A DNA stretch of 48,418 bases from a virus (IMGVR_UViG_3300017748_000015:1-48418), one strand, 5' to 3'. Counted from the first letter of the stretch, positions 31,455 to 39,177 are shown. Notes: generated by a model not told the origin, from the letters alone. Numbers and translations: made by a program.

Positions 31455-31760
31455 ATGTTCGGACGAGTGCCAAGGGTGCCCAAGCAAGCATCCGACGTCA
31501 TAACGACAGTCAAAGACATCGCTCGGAAAAACCGAGTAACGAAGAGCGAATACATGGACCGGTTGGCCGCATGTCACGGTTGCGATTTCTTGCTCAAAGC
31601 AGTCGACGTGTGCTGGAAATGCGGATGCTTCGTCAAAGTGAAAGCCGCTTCACCTTCGATGAGTTGCCCAATTGGGAAGTGGTCACCGAGTGAGACTGCT
31701 GTAGATGCGACCGAGGACAACCGAGGAAAACATGATGCCGATGAGGTAAGCGCTGACTGA
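31455..31760 (+). CDS. Small zinc protein on the plus strand
   Basis: A 101-residue protein: MFGRVPRVPKQASDVITTV.. then CHGCDFLLKAVDVCWKCGCFVKVKAASPSMSCPIGKW. The pattern CxxC-(9)-CxxCxC(F)VKxKA...CPIGKW is a common small zinc protein of phages and viruses. It starts 34 bp from the divergently read gene at 31421, and its 3' end overlaps the minus-strand membrane gene (31683-31937) by about 78 bp. It is the only plus-strand gene I accept left of 42 kb. A TTTTCT stretch 25 bp upstream may be its promoter. The final 25 residues after KW are polar and may be less important. Confidence 0.65.
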   Translation: MFGRVPRVPKQASDVITTVKDIARKNRVTKSEYMDRLAACHGCDFLLKAVDVCWKCGCFVKVKAASPSMSCPIGKWSPSETAVDATEDNRGKHDADEVSAD

Positions 31761-31937
31761 GTTTGCACCCAGCGTGCCTCCCTTGAGCAGCAGAATGAGA
31801 CCAAAGACGACAATCATGCTGATGAACTGCACCATTATCATGTCAGTGATGACGCTTCGCGTCGGTGAAAACACCTGCACGCTACCTTGAGATAGCGATT
31901 CCATCGGCCCAAATCCTTGCGGTCGTCGTTGCATCAT
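31683..31937 (-). CDS. Small membrane protein
   Basis: An 84-residue protein with two hydrophobic segments: residues about 28-52 (VITDMIMVQFISMIVVFGLILLLK) and about 58-78 (NSVSAYLIGIMFSSVVLG). It has a GAGGTGA leader immediately upstream. The short loop between (GGTLGA) suggests a hairpin. It overlaps a plus-strand zinc protein at its 3' end. Two-TM proteins are found in viral lysis modules, e.g. holins, but nothing here proves that. Function is unknown. Confidence 0.6.
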   Translation of the reverse strand: MMQRRPQGFGPMESLSQGSVQVFSPTRSVITDMIMVQFISMIVVFGLILLLKGGTLGANSVSAYLIGIMFSSVVLGRIYSSLTR

Positions 31938-31946
31938 TTCACCTCA

Positions 31947-32606
31947 TTATTTCGGGAGTCCCATGAATGAGCGAGCGACAGTGCCAATGCCACCGCCAAC
32001 CTTCTCTATCATGTTGTCATCAGCCATCGCAGCAGCGAGAGCACCACCCATCATGGATTGTTGACTCAAAGCGAGAATCTGCTGACGCTGCATTTCAGCC
32101 TGCTGAATAGTCTGCTGACTCGAGTTCACAACTTGATTCAGGGCCATTCCTACGTTCTCGGCACTAAGCGTCTTGAGGGCGTCGGGAAGCGAAGTCATGT
32201 CCATCTTCATGGCTCCTTCCTCGTCATCAATGACAAAGGTGGCTTCTTTGAGAATCGTGAGCAACGAGAGGGACGTAGCAGTGGCAACGAGGTCGATGAC
32301 TGCAGCCAGTCCACCCGTTGCGATAAAACGGTGGATTGGATTTTGAGACTGCAAGAGAGCGTTCATCAATTCCATTTCACTTGGAGGAGCGACGGGCTGT
32401 TGACCGAACTGCTGCATCTGACCGTATTGTTGTTGAGTGCCCATACCCCCCATCATCCCGTTCATGAAGGCGTTCTGTTGAGGTGGCTGTGCAACTCCGA
32501 GGCCAAACGATTGAGGATGTTGCATGGCTCCCGTTGGAGCCCCCGTTTGCGAAAGATTTAGTCCGGCGGGTTGCTGGGGTTGACCAAAGTTGAACATCAG
32601 ACTCAC
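31947..32606 (-). CDS. Gln/Met-rich protein with one hydrophobic segment
   Basis: A 219-residue protein. The first 80 residues are Gln/Pro/Met/Gly-rich and disordered (QQNAFMNGMMGGMGTQQQYGQMQQFGQQ). Residues about 95-120 are hydrophobic (FIATGGLAAVIDLVATATSLSLLTIL) and may be membrane-inserted. The C-terminal part is helical with NSSQQTIQQAEMQRQQI. It is in the same orientation and packed between the preceding and following genes. The overall organisation is unlike known phage structural proteins and a function cannot be given. Confidence 0.55.
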   Translation of the reverse strand: MSLMFNFGQPQQPAGLNLSQTGAPTGAMQHPQSFGLGVAQPPQQNAFMNGMMGGMGTQQQYGQMQQFGQQPVAPPSEMELMNALLQSQNPIHRFIATGGLAAVIDLVATATSLSLLTILKEATFVIDDEEGAMKMDMTSLPDALKTLSAENVGMALNQVVNSSQQTIQQAEMQRQQILALSQQSMMGGALAAAMADDNMIEKVGGGIGTVARSFMGLPK

Positions 32607-33547
32607 ACCTGCCCAGCGAGTCCATCGACATCAAGGTTCTGTTGAGGCGTTAACATCGCCTGTTGTTGTGCGAGGAGGGCCTGAAACTCAGCCGTTGGTA
32701 GGTTAGCCTGCTCCATTTCCCAGCGCATGTAACGACTATCGAACGTCACTTGCACCAAGTCATTCTCGCCGCTCAGCGGATTATCAAAGCGCTCGATGCG
32801 GATGGCTTTGGTGCGACCAGCATCCCGCATTAGTTCATCAAACCACGGTTCATACTTCACAACAAGGGGAGGCATGACTTCCTTCGTCCTAACCGCAGCC
32901 ACAGGCACAGTCACAATGGAAACACCGCGCTTGACCTTGTCACGCAGACGCCGAGGGTTCATCTCGTTCTGCTTGTCCTCTTCAGCCTCCCACTTTGTGA
33001 GCAGGTGATAGAGATGTAGATGCTCAGGGCAATACGTGCCGCGCATTTTCTTACCCCCAGTCACGCGGTCACGAGCGATGAAGGCTTCCGGTTGACCGGT
33101 TACTGGATTCTGCCAATACATCTCGTCGAGGCTACGCCCTGTCCCCTCATCGCAGATGCGCATGTAGAGATTGTCGTGCTTGATGAGTTCAGTGACGTTG
33201 CACCCGTCGACAACACATACGCCGGTGTCCTTCGCATAGCGATGCTTGTTACCGGCCCAGCGAAGAGGGTTGAAAATGCTACGCTTAGCAGGCTGAAGCA
33301 ACTTGTAGGCCTGTTTGATGTCCCTCCGACGTGCTTTTCGAGGGTCAGGGTGGGTGCTCGGATAGAAGTTCACCTTCGGAACTTCGAGGTTTTGATGGGC
33401 TGCTACTTCCTGCATACCTTGCTGGGCAGCCATCATCTCAGTCAAGGCTGCTTGTGTGAGTTGCTCATTCCCTTGCGTCGCTAACGTCGCAAGGTGCGCA
33501 GCATTGCTCTGGTAAAGCGCAGGATTATTTGAGATTCTTGGTAGCAT
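32603..33547 (-). CDS. Cysteine/His-containing protein, unknown
   Basis: A 314-residue protein. N-terminal 60 residues are Ala/Gln helix (NEQLTQAALTEMMAAQQGM). The middle contains GVCVVDGCNVTELI ... RICDEGTG ... GKKMRGTYCPEHLHLYH, a C/H set that could bind zinc. After that, charged helices (KWEAEEDKQNEMNPRRLRDKV) and a beta-like segment (VKYEPWFDELMRDAGRTKAIRIE). It ends Gln-rich (LLAQQQAMLTPQQN). The start at 33547 overlaps the AbrB gene end by 22 bp in a different frame. I do not recognise a family. Confidence 0.55.
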   Translation of the reverse strand: MLPRISNNPALYQSNAAHLATLATQGNEQLTQAALTEMMAAQQGMQEVAAHQNLEVPKVNFYPSTHPDPRKARRRDIKQAYKLLQPAKRSIFNPLRWAGNKHRYAKDTGVCVVDGCNVTELIKHDNLYMRICDEGTGRSLDEMYWQNPVTGQPEAFIARDRVTGGKKMRGTYCPEHLHLYHLLTKWEAEEDKQNEMNPRRLRDKVKRGVSIVTVPVAAVRTKEVMPPLVVKYEPWFDELMRDAGRTKAIRIERFDNPLSGENDLVQVTFDSRYMRWEMEQANLPTAEFQALLAQQQAMLTPQQNLDVDGLAGQV

Positions 33548-33734
33548 CGAAGACGCCCTCCACAGGTTCCATGACTACGACCATCTTCCCATCTTGGACA
33601 TGGAAGCGCCAATCCACATCATCTCCAGCGGAGAGGTTGAAGTGGTTGATAATCCACATGGGCACGGTGGTTCGCAAACTGCCCGTCTTTGACGATGCAG
33701 CATGCAACGTAGTCGTGGAAACATTTCTGCCCAT
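33525..33734 (-). CDS. AbrB/SpoVT-like transcription regulator
   Basis: A 69-residue protein. Residues about 17-50 (TGSLRTTVPMWIINHFNLSAGDDVDWRF) follow the SpoVT-AbrB fold: 'S.R.TVP..I...L.L..GD.V.W' with a swapped-hairpin barrel. It is followed by KMVVVMEPV. It is a typical DNA-binding domain for small archaeal regulators. A TTTTAT box at 33757-33762 is 25 bp upstream of the ATG, suggesting its own leaderless promoter. It could regulate virus transcription, perhaps the leaderless-promoter genes nearby. Its target is not known. Confidence 0.8.
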   Translation of the reverse strand: MGRNVSTTTLHAASSKTGSLRTTVPMWIINHFNLSAGDDVDWRFHVQDGKMVVVMEPVEGVFDATKNLK

Positions 33735-33756
33735 GGGCTCACCAAGAGCGATGCAA

Positions 33757-33762
33757 ATAAAA
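33757..33762 (-). promoter_or_regulatory. TATA-like box of the AbrB-like gene
   Basis: TTTTAT (minus strand) has its centre 25.5 bp from the ATG at 33734. The spacing equals that of other leaderless starts in this window, so the mRNA would begin at or next to the ATG. Confidence 0.55.
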
Positions 33763-33780
33763 GCCTTCCTGATAGGTCAA

Positions 33781-34506
33781 TCAAGAGGTCAAGAGGTCCA
33801 GCATGGTTTTCTCGACGTTCCATCCGATACGTGTTGCCATGAACGAGCGCTTAGTTGGAATGCCTGCTTTTTGCAGACGAATAAGGTCGTCCCTGAAGGG
33901 GTCGAAGACCTTGTGCTCCCCAATACGCCCGTCGTGCCACAACTTCGATGCCGTTTCGTCAAAGAAGCGGTCGGCTTTATTGGCAACCAACATCACAAGA
34001 CGAGGTGCGTAACGACGACCGCGAAATCTTGCTTTGAAAGAGCGGTAACGATAATCTCTCGTAATGAGGCGGTCAACGAGAAAACGAAAGCCAGCAATCT
34101 GCTGCAAGCCTTCGTCCCCTCCCTTGAACGCACGCTCATCGAACACGTAGACCACGGCCTCAACACCACGGGTGACCATGTCTTCGACCCACAGATTCCA
34201 AAATCGCTCTTGGCCACCGACATCTGAGGAGTAGACCACTCGTTTCTGACCTTCCCACCCGATGCGCTTTCGAGTCGGTTTCGGCATTTTGTAGGCCCCG
34301 ATGACCTTGAACATCTTTTCGTGAGTGGTGCGGTCCTCGTCTGAAATGGCTTCCATCTCACCGGGTGTGGTCATGTATCGGTCGAGAGTAGTTTTTCCGA
34401 CTTTGGGGGCCCCGTAGATTCCGACTTTTCGCGGTCGCCACGAATTGTAGAGGGCTTGGCCCCACACGGCAGCGCCAACCAATGCTGTCCCTGCAGGCTC
34501 AACCAT
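33781..34506 (-). CDS. Ras/Arf-like small GTPase
   Basis: A 241-residue protein with G-domain motifs in order: G1 GAPKVGKTT (residues 32-40, GxxxxGKT), G3 DVGGQE (95-100, like the DxxGQE of Arf/Rab), and G4 NKAD (176-179). G2 Thr is not clear. A hydrophobic N-terminus (GTALVGAAVWGQALYNSW, residues 6-23) may anchor it to a membrane, as expected for Arf/SRbeta-like proteins. A strand VVYVFDERAF separates G3 from G4. The end (MATRIGWNVEKTMLDLL) is the usual G5 region. Nearby genes encode membrane proteins. It has its own GAGGTG leader. Small GTPases are rare in tailed viruses. It is adjacent to the AbrB gene. It may modify host membrane or trafficking-like processes, but the partner is unknown. 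Confidence 0.75.
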   Translation of the reverse strand: MVEPAGTALVGAAVWGQALYNSWRPRKVGIYGAPKVGKTTLDRYMTTPGEMEAISDEDRTTHEKMFKVIGAYKMPKPTRKRIGWEGQKRVVYSSDVGGQERFWNLWVEDMVTRGVEAVVYVFDERAFKGGDEGLQQIAGFRFLVDRLITRDYRYRSFKARFRGRRYAPRLVMLVANKADRFFDETASKLWHDGRIGEHKVFDPFRDDLIRLQKAGIPTKRSFMATRIGWNVEKTMLDLLTS

Positions 34507-34516
34507 CCTGACACCT

Positions 34517-34771
34517 CTACCACCACTTCAACCAATTGGCGAAGTCTCTCAACTTTTGTGCTGCCCAGTCGATAGTCGACTCATAGACGCTGAACTCAGT
34601 GTTGTGAAATTCAATACCGCTCACGACGAGTGCTGTTAGAACAGATGCGAGGAGCGTCTTAACCCAACCCCACGCTCGTTCATATGTCGTATCAACCGTG
34701 TTAGCAAGATGAATCGCTCGAAGGGTTTCCTCAGTCGCATTGTCGGACACCGTCTTGAAGATACGGCCCAT
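34517..34771 (-). CDS. Small membrane protein
   Basis: An 84-residue protein starting at ATG 34771 (MGRIFKTVSDNATEE) with a GGAG leader about 8 bases upstream. A GTG at 34780 would start three codons earlier. Residues about 34-53 (WVKTLLASVLTALVVSGIEF) are a single transmembrane segment, and the end is Trp-rich (LRDFANWLKWW). It lies between the GTPase gene and another membrane protein gene. Association with the GTPase is plausible from position only. Function unknown. Confidence 0.6.
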   Translation of the reverse strand: MGRIFKTVSDNATEETLRAIHLANTVDTTYERAWGWVKTLLASVLTALVVSGIEFHNTEFSVYESTIDWAAQKLRDFANWLKWW

Positions 34772-34776
34772 GCACT

Positions 34777-35409
34777 TCACTCCACCTTCTTGACGTATCG
34801 CTTGTCAGGCGTGCCGTCTTTCTTCAGCGGAGTGCTTTCAGGATTCTCCTCAGCAACACCCAGACTGAGGGGTGATTGTGAGTGAGCGGTATGAGTAGGA
34901 ATGCGACTGCCGTCAAAGTGACTTGCTGCCCCACCGCGACTGTCATATTGACCGACGAGCGACGGTGAGCCACCGCGCACACCCCAACTCGGGGGCATCT
35001 GACCGGGATTAGCCTCCATCCAGCGCAACTCTTTCTCGAGTTGTGCTTCTTGCATGCGTAGTTCCATTTCCGCACGACGCTCGTCGAATGAGTGCTGCAT
35101 GTTGCGATACTTGCTTGTGCGTTCCCGGTCGATTTGAGACATGCGGGCACGCTCTCGCATACCCTGCTCGAAAAAGACCTTGAACATGTAGTAAGCGATA
35201 CCTTGGATGAAAAACGCCCCCATGGCGTAAGTGAAACCGTTCAGCATTGGCGTGTCGTTTTTGAGCCAAAGGTCAGCATCGAAAACGCCGATACCTACGC
35301 CAACCAGCGTAGACTGAGCGAGAATCAACCCAAGTAGGCGAATTTCGGCCTCGTGTTGCATGTCGTCATCCATAGCGACCACTGATGAGGGCACTGCTGA
35401 GGTAGACAT
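34777..35409 (-). CDS. Membrane protein with coiled coil
   Basis: A 210-residue protein. Two hydrophobic segments: residues about 24-42 (IRLLGLILAQSTLVGVGIGVF) and about 58-77 (FTYAMGAFFIQGIAYYMFKVF). A charged coiled coil follows (RERARMSQIDRERTSKYRNMQ...MELRMQEAQLEKELRWME, residues about 85-130), then a disordered tail (PSWGVRGGSPS...). It is the last gene before the AT-rich gap at 35410-35541 and probably begins a transcript. With 34517-34771 and the GTPase it makes a small membrane-associated group. Function unknown. Confidence 0.65.
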   Translation of the reverse strand: MSTSAVPSSVVAMDDDMQHEAEIRLLGLILAQSTLVGVGIGVFDADLWLKNDTPMLNGFTYAMGAFFIQGIAYYMFKVFFEQGMRERARMSQIDRERTSKYRNMQHSFDERRAEMELRMQEAQLEKELRWMEANPGQMPPSWGVRGGSPSLVGQYDSRGGAASHFDGSRIPTHTAHSQSPLSLGVAEENPESTPLKKDGTPDKRYVKKVE

Positions 35410-35541
35410 AAATGTTCCCGCTTTGATTGTCCGTCGTTGTGCAGGTTGTCTTGAGATAAGTCCTTACTATTCTCTATACTACTACTATGATATATAATAT
35501 TAACAATACAACAGAGACAACGTGCTACTCGCGTATAGGCG
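35410..35541. promoter_or_regulatory. AT-rich intergenic region (132 bp) with TATA-like boxes
   Basis: No gene fits here. Minus strand, reading toward the gene at 35409, it contains a TATATATCAT tract, then CTTATC at 35455-35460. The latter is 48 bp upstream of the ATG and so would give a leader of about 24 bases. On the plus strand AGGTTGTCTT (35443-35452) recurs at 44051-44060, in another AT-rich gap. It is a likely promoter and control region for 35409. Confidence 0.5.
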
Positions 35542-37140
35542 TTATGCGAATAGATGAGCACCGCCAAACATCGGTTGCACCAGTTCGCTCTCCTCTTCCT
35601 CGTCAGCGTGCCGTTCTTCGAGCATGCCGACCATGGCTGTAGCGATTTTCTTGTCCTGTTCATCCATCGGCCCCTGCATCAAATTGCGCAATATCTCGAC
35701 GTCGTCTTTGACGGACTTGACAACGCGCAACGTGCCTTTGTCCCTGAAGTGACGAGCACGGTTGGAGTGTTCGGGCTCAAGAGTCAACTTGCCGCCCTGC
35801 GTGTGACTGACGTCCATGTGGTCGTGACTGCCCATGATGCCACGGCGTCGACGCTCGCGGTTGAGTTCTTCACGATACTTGACTTGGTCAGGGCGCTTGT
35901 TGTATGCAGCGTCGTATTCCCTCTTGTGACGCATGGCTTCAGGAGACTGGCGCTCTTTGACGAGCACTTCTGAGCGAAGGAAACCCCCTGATGCCATACG
36001 GGCAGCGCGACCTCGCTGCGGTCTACGCTCCTCCTCCGACGGATAGTAGCGTTCGTCAAAGGCCCGATGTGGATTTTCAACATCCCACTCGGGAAACTCC
36101 TTGGCCATTCGTGCCATGGCAATTCGATTTGGGTGCTCCGGGTGTCCAGCGTCCATGATTTCCATTTGCTTTTGGCGAGGCAACGCGGCAGTCTGCTCGG
36201 CAGCATCGAAGTAATGCTGTAGGTAGCGATGGTATTGCTCAAATGCTTCATCGGGGTAATGCTGATGCGTGTCCTGTCGAAATAGACCGTTGTAGGCATC
36301 GGTCTCATATTCACCGCTGGCGGGGTCATTCCAGTAGGATTCCTTCCTCGCTCCGTCTTTGTTGGCGATGAGGTCGACGATGGCTCGTTGCTTGTCGTGC
36401 AAGTCATTGTGGTCGATGAGTGGGTAACCTAAGTCGAAGGCCTCTTCCATGTATTCGTTCGATTTCAACATCGTTTGCTGAGCCTTGAGTAACTGCCAAG
36501 CGATGTTCATCGGTGAGCCGCGAATGAAGCGAGAGTAGGTTGACATGGCACCACCGGTGCCAAAGGAGTCGAAGCATGCCTCGCACAGATTGTATTCGAT
36601 AGGAGTATTGGGTCGACCACGGGAAGAGTAACCTGCTTTGTATTGTGCTGGGTTTTGCTTGCACATTTGACACATAGTGTCGGGACTGAGAATATCACCG
36701 CTCGAGAGGTGAGAGGGAGTATCGTAGTCAATTTCAAAATCTTCTGCTTTACCAATCTGACTGCCCGTCGACGCTGCACTACGAGCCGTCTCGATGGCGC
36801 GTTGTTCTTGGTCACGGCGCTGCTGCATATTCTGCATTTGACTGTCGTGCATTTGTTGTTTGGCTTGTGAGGCGGCTTGCGACAGCGTCTTCTGCTTGTC
36901 TGTCATCATGCCTTCAGTCGTTTTTGTCGCATCTTTGGCACGCTCAGCAACATCACCAACTTTGGAGGCTACTTCGCTACCAATCTCGGCGGCCTTGCTA
37001 CCGGCGACTTTTGCTGCTCCTCCGACCTTGCTCGCAGCGGCTTTGCCTGCTACTTTAGCAGAGCCAAGAGCAGCACGACCCGCAGCGGCAATTGCGGGTA
37101 GAAACTTCTCAACCTCGTCAGGGTTGAACGCTTCCGCCAT
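35542..37140 (-). CDS. Large protein with Ala/Lys-rich N-terminus, zinc knuckle and an internal AW tag
   Basis: A 532-residue protein; start at ATG 37140 (MAEAFNPDEVEKFLPAIAAAG), with TTG 37194 as an overlapping alternative. Residues about 12-70 are Ala/Lys/Val repeats (KVAGKAAASKVGGAAKV...SKVGDVAERAKDAT), histone-tail- or LEA-like. Residues about 90-120 are Gln/Met/Arg-rich. MCQMCKQNPAQYKAGYSSRGRPN...LCEACF forms a zinc knuckle with CxxC pairs (about 155-190). SPMNIAWQLLKAQQTMLK (about 213) is a copy of the tag found at other N-termini in the region. The C-terminal half is charged. Positive charge and length suggest a virion-internal protein, but that is inference. Confidence 0.6.
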   Translation of the reverse strand: MAEAFNPDEVEKFLPAIAAAGRAALGSAKVAGKAAASKVGGAAKVAGSKAAEIGSEVASKVGDVAERAKDATKTTEGMMTDKQKTLSQAASQAKQQMHDSQMQNMQQRRDQEQRAIETARSAASTGSQIGKAEDFEIDYDTPSHLSSGDILSPDTMCQMCKQNPAQYKAGYSSRGRPNTPIEYNLCEACFDSFGTGGAMSTYSRFIRGSPMNIAWQLLKAQQTMLKSNEYMEEAFDLGYPLIDHNDLHDKQRAIVDLIANKDGARKESYWNDPASGEYETDAYNGLFRQDTHQHYPDEAFEQYHRYLQHYFDAAEQTAALPRQKQMEIMDAGHPEHPNRIAMARMAKEFPEWDVENPHRAFDERYYPSEEERRPQRGRAARMASGGFLRSEVLVKERQSPEAMRHKREYDAAYNKRPDQVKYREELNRERRRRGIMGSHDHMDVSHTQGGKLTLEPEHSNRARHFRDKGTLRVVKSVKDDVEILRNLMQGPMDEQDKKIATAMVGMLEERHADEEEESELVQPMFGGAHLFA

Positions 37141-37173
37141 GGCAGAACCATGGGCCGTGCTGACAAAAGCCTG

Positions 37174-37188
37174 CCGCTTAAGAAGCGG
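37174..37188. promoter_or_regulatory. Inverted repeat CCGCTT-AAG-AAGCGG enclosing a TTAA box
   Basis: A 6-bp inverted repeat with a 3-base loop covers CTTAAG (37177-37182). On the minus strand this box lies 39 bp from the ATG at 37140 and would give a 15-base leader. A TATA-like box inside an inverted repeat also occurs before the HMG-CoA lyase gene, so it may be an operator. Confidence 0.4.
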
Positions 37189-37190
37189 AA

Positions 37191-38084
37191 TCAACTGTAG
37201 AGTTCTCTTTCCTCAGGCGTGGGATAATCGAGGATGTGGCGTGGATAACCAAAACCACTACTGCTCTGAGGGAATTTCGCATCATCGTGCGTCCGCTGCA
37301 AGTAGTTGGGAACATTCCTTCTGTGGTCACCGGGAACCCTGTTCCGCTCCTTGTCAACAACTGACTGCATCACTTCGCTGGCTCTCTCGCCATCATACAT
37401 TGTTCGGTTAAATTCAGGACCTTGCGCGATGGACATACCAGCACGATAGTCTGCTGCTTGCTCTTCAGGAGACAGTGGGGAGCGCATGGTGCTGAAAGGC
37501 CTCGCAATGCGCCGCTGTTCAGCGGCTCCCAAATCCAAGTTCAAGTTTGGATAAAGGCCCTTAGTTTGGTGGCTGTTTTCCCTGTTTCGCTGAAGCATGC
37601 CGTAGATGGCGGGGTGAACGGTCCCCATGGAGCGAGCGCCAAAGCGGTCAATTTCGGGGTTACCTTCTTGGAAGAACTCGAAGTCTTCAGCGCCTCCCGC
37701 GATTTCACGAGGCGAGCGCTCTACGAACATCTGCTGCTCAGGCAGCGCTTTGTTCAAAAAAAAATGATGGTCAAGCAGGGCACGGAACGCTTTCTGCAGC
37801 GGCTCCGCCTCCTGAGGCATAGGTGCCTCGCCCTGTGGGTTCGCAGTGGCCTTCGGTTGCTGAGCCATATGCTGTTGGAGGAGGTTGAAGGCGTGGGCCT
37901 TCTCCTCGGGCGGCAAGTCTGCCAATTCACCCATCGACATCTGCAAGTATTCCTCGACGCCCTTGCGCAGTTCGTCGTCATGCATCGCCTTGGAGATGAG
38001 TTCATCGAACAAAGCAACACCATACACGGTGCTGAAGTGATTCATCTTGACGATGTCAAAAGCGGCATCAAACGCACTGCTCAT
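37191..38084 (-). CDS. AW-tag protein, 297 residues
   Basis: The ATG at 38084 starts MSSAFDAAFDIVKMNH, a member of the tag family (F-D-x-A-F-x3-K). ATG 38090 lies 6 bp earlier. The 38084 start is preferred because CTTATC at 38106-38111 is 24.5 bp upstream, as in the family. After the tag: helical acidic part (DELRKGVEEYLQMSMGELADLPPEEKAHAFNLLQQHM), Pro/Gln linker, then an extended polar domain (FVERSPREIAGGAEDFEFFQEG...). The C-terminus is Tyr/Arg-rich (PRHILDYPTPEERELYS). Function unknown; no catalytic motif. Confidence 0.6.
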   Translation of the reverse strand: MSSAFDAAFDIVKMNHFSTVYGVALFDELISKAMHDDELRKGVEEYLQMSMGELADLPPEEKAHAFNLLQQHMAQQPKATANPQGEAPMPQEAEPLQKAFRALLDHHFFLNKALPEQQMFVERSPREIAGGAEDFEFFQEGNPEIDRFGARSMGTVHPAIYGMLQRNRENSHQTKGLYPNLNLDLGAAEQRRIARPFSTMRSPLSPEEQAADYRAGMSIAQGPEFNRTMYDGERASEVMQSVVDKERNRVPGDHRRNVPNYLQRTHDDAKFPQSSSGFGYPRHILDYPTPEERELYS

Positions 38085-38105
38085 GACCATGGGATGATGT
38101 CGCTT

Positions 38106-38111
38106 GATAAG
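38106..38111 (-). promoter_or_regulatory. TATA-like box of the 37191-38084 gene
   Basis: CTTATC on the minus strand, centre 24.5 bp from ATG 38084. The surrounding 27 bp (38093-38119) match 41035-41061 at 24 positions: AGTAAC, three variable bases, then TTATCAAGCGACATCATC. The two genes thus share a promoter element. Confidence 0.6.
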
Positions 38112-38191
38112 AAGTTACTGTTCAATCAGAGTAGAGGCGTCGGAGGTTGGCCTCCCTCTCAAGGGGACCGCCCGAAAGGAGTCATGCGGCA

Positions 38192-38722
38192 TCACGGCGT
38201 GAATTCGGGGTAGCGTGTAAATGACGGGTCAATGCCGAAAAGCCGCTTTTGCTCACGCATTTGGTCCCCCTCTTCTTGCCTCATTTGTCGCTGAGCCAGC
38301 CCTTCGGGGTGGAACTGAGAATGGGCAATCGTCGGGTCGCGGTAGCCGTGCACAGCCACTTGCGCTCCGACATCAGGGTCGAAAACCGTGTCAGGTTTCA
38401 GATAACGCTCCATCTCCACGCCGCTGTTTGGGTCAGGTGATGCGACGACTTGCGACCTGCGAGAATACACCGGCATACCCCGCCTCGACATCAACCCCTG
38501 AATGGCAGGATGAGCGACTCTCGCGTTAGCGGGGTAATAGTCGTAGTCAGGCTCCCCGCTCATCTGCGCCTCGAAAGATTGGACATTTTTTAGCCCGCGA
38601 ATCCCACCCACGGGCAACGCAGGCGGCATCTTCCTTGGCTCGAAACTACCGTCACCGATTCGCATGAGCGTATCTCTCTCAGCCTTAACTACAGCCCACG
38701 CTGCGTCAAAGGCTTCGCTCAT
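38192..38722 (-). CDS. AW-tag protein, 176 residues
   Basis: The ATG at 38722 begins MSEAFDAAWAVVKAERDTLM, one of the best copies of the tag. A CTTAAC box (38744-38749) is 24.5 bp upstream, so it is likely leaderless. The rest is polar and low in predicted secondary structure (DGSFEPRKMPPALPVGGIRGLKNVQ, a Pro/Gly-rich segment). It ends with charged helices (AQRQMRQEEGDQMREQKRL). No recognised domain. The pattern, tag plus unstructured body, fits a packaged or targeted virion protein. Confidence 0.65.
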   Translation of the reverse strand: MSEAFDAAWAVVKAERDTLMRIGDGSFEPRKMPPALPVGGIRGLKNVQSFEAQMSGEPDYDYYPANARVAHPAIQGLMSRRGMPVYSRRSQVVASPDPNSGVEMERYLKPDTVFDPDVGAQVAVHGYRDPTIAHSQFHPEGLAQRQMRQEEGDQMREQKRLFGIDPSFTRYPEFTP

Positions 38723-38743
38723 GGTCGCCGCATGAGGTTGGCG

Positions 38744-38749
38744 GTTAAG
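38744..38749 (-). promoter_or_regulatory. TATA-like box of the 38192-38722 gene
   Basis: CTTAAC on the minus strand, centred 24.5 bp upstream of ATG 38722, which is the same spacing as at 38084, 41026 and 44224. No Shine-Dalgarno sequence is apparent before the ATG, so a leaderless transcript is inferred. Confidence 0.55.
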
Positions 38750-38752
38750 AGC

Positions 38753-39106
38753 CTACTCTTGCTCAAAGGGGTCTCCGAGAAACCTCGTGAACCAAACATC
38801 CGTTCCAGCAAAGTCGTCTATCCAGTAGAAGAGTTCATCGGGGTCGACTTTTGCTGCGTAGGCGATGATGCTTTGCTCAAGCATTTCATGCAGTTCTTCG
38901 ACCATGCCGAGCAGCAACTTCTTCGTAACTGCTCCGTCTGTTTCCAATTCTTCAGGGGTCATATCCAGCAAGGTGCTATACATGTAGTGCATCTCGAAAT
39001 TTTCGAGTTCACACCCCGTAACTGGTCCCTGAAGCACGAGCGATGCAAACCGCTCAGCCTTCTTCATCTTCGCATCGTGTTCTTCGGTTTGTAGGTCATT
39101 TACCAT
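38753..39106 (-). CDS. Small acidic helical protein, unknown
   Basis: A 117-residue protein (MVNDLQTEEHDAKMKKAERFASLVLQ...), helical, acidic, with SLVLQGPVTGCELENFEMHYMYS and a C-terminus rich in aromatics (DPDELFYWIDDFAGTDVWFTRFLGDPFEQ). It has its own box, CTTAAG at 39130-39135, 26.5 bp before the ATG. It lies between the HMG-CoA lyase gene and the tag genes and lacks the tag. Function unknown. A protein-protein interaction or anti-host role is conceivable but not shown. Confidence 0.6.
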   Translation of the reverse strand: MVNDLQTEEHDAKMKKAERFASLVLQGPVTGCELENFEMHYMYSTLLDMTPEELETDGAVTKKLLLGMVEELHEMLEQSIIAYAAKVDPDELFYWIDDFAGTDVWFTRFLGDPFEQE

Positions 39107-39129
39107 ACCTACTCGCAGGGCGTTCCTGA

Positions 39130-39135
39130 CTTAAG
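39130..39135 (-). promoter_or_regulatory. TATA-like box of the 38753-39106 gene
   Basis: CTTAAG on the minus strand, centred 26.5 bp from ATG 39106. The stretch 39107-39177 is a 71-bp gap holding this promoter and an AT-rich run downstream of the lyase stop (two TTTACTC copies). Confidence 0.5.
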
Positions 39136-39177
39136 ACTACCGAGTAAAAAAGTGAGTAAATACTCCAATGCGCTCGA

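Noticed and set aside
31422-31577. Upstream extension of the zinc/HTH gene to 31577
   Set aside because: It would lie opposite the plus-strand zinc gene and adds a peptide without support. ATG 31421 precedes the first unit properly.
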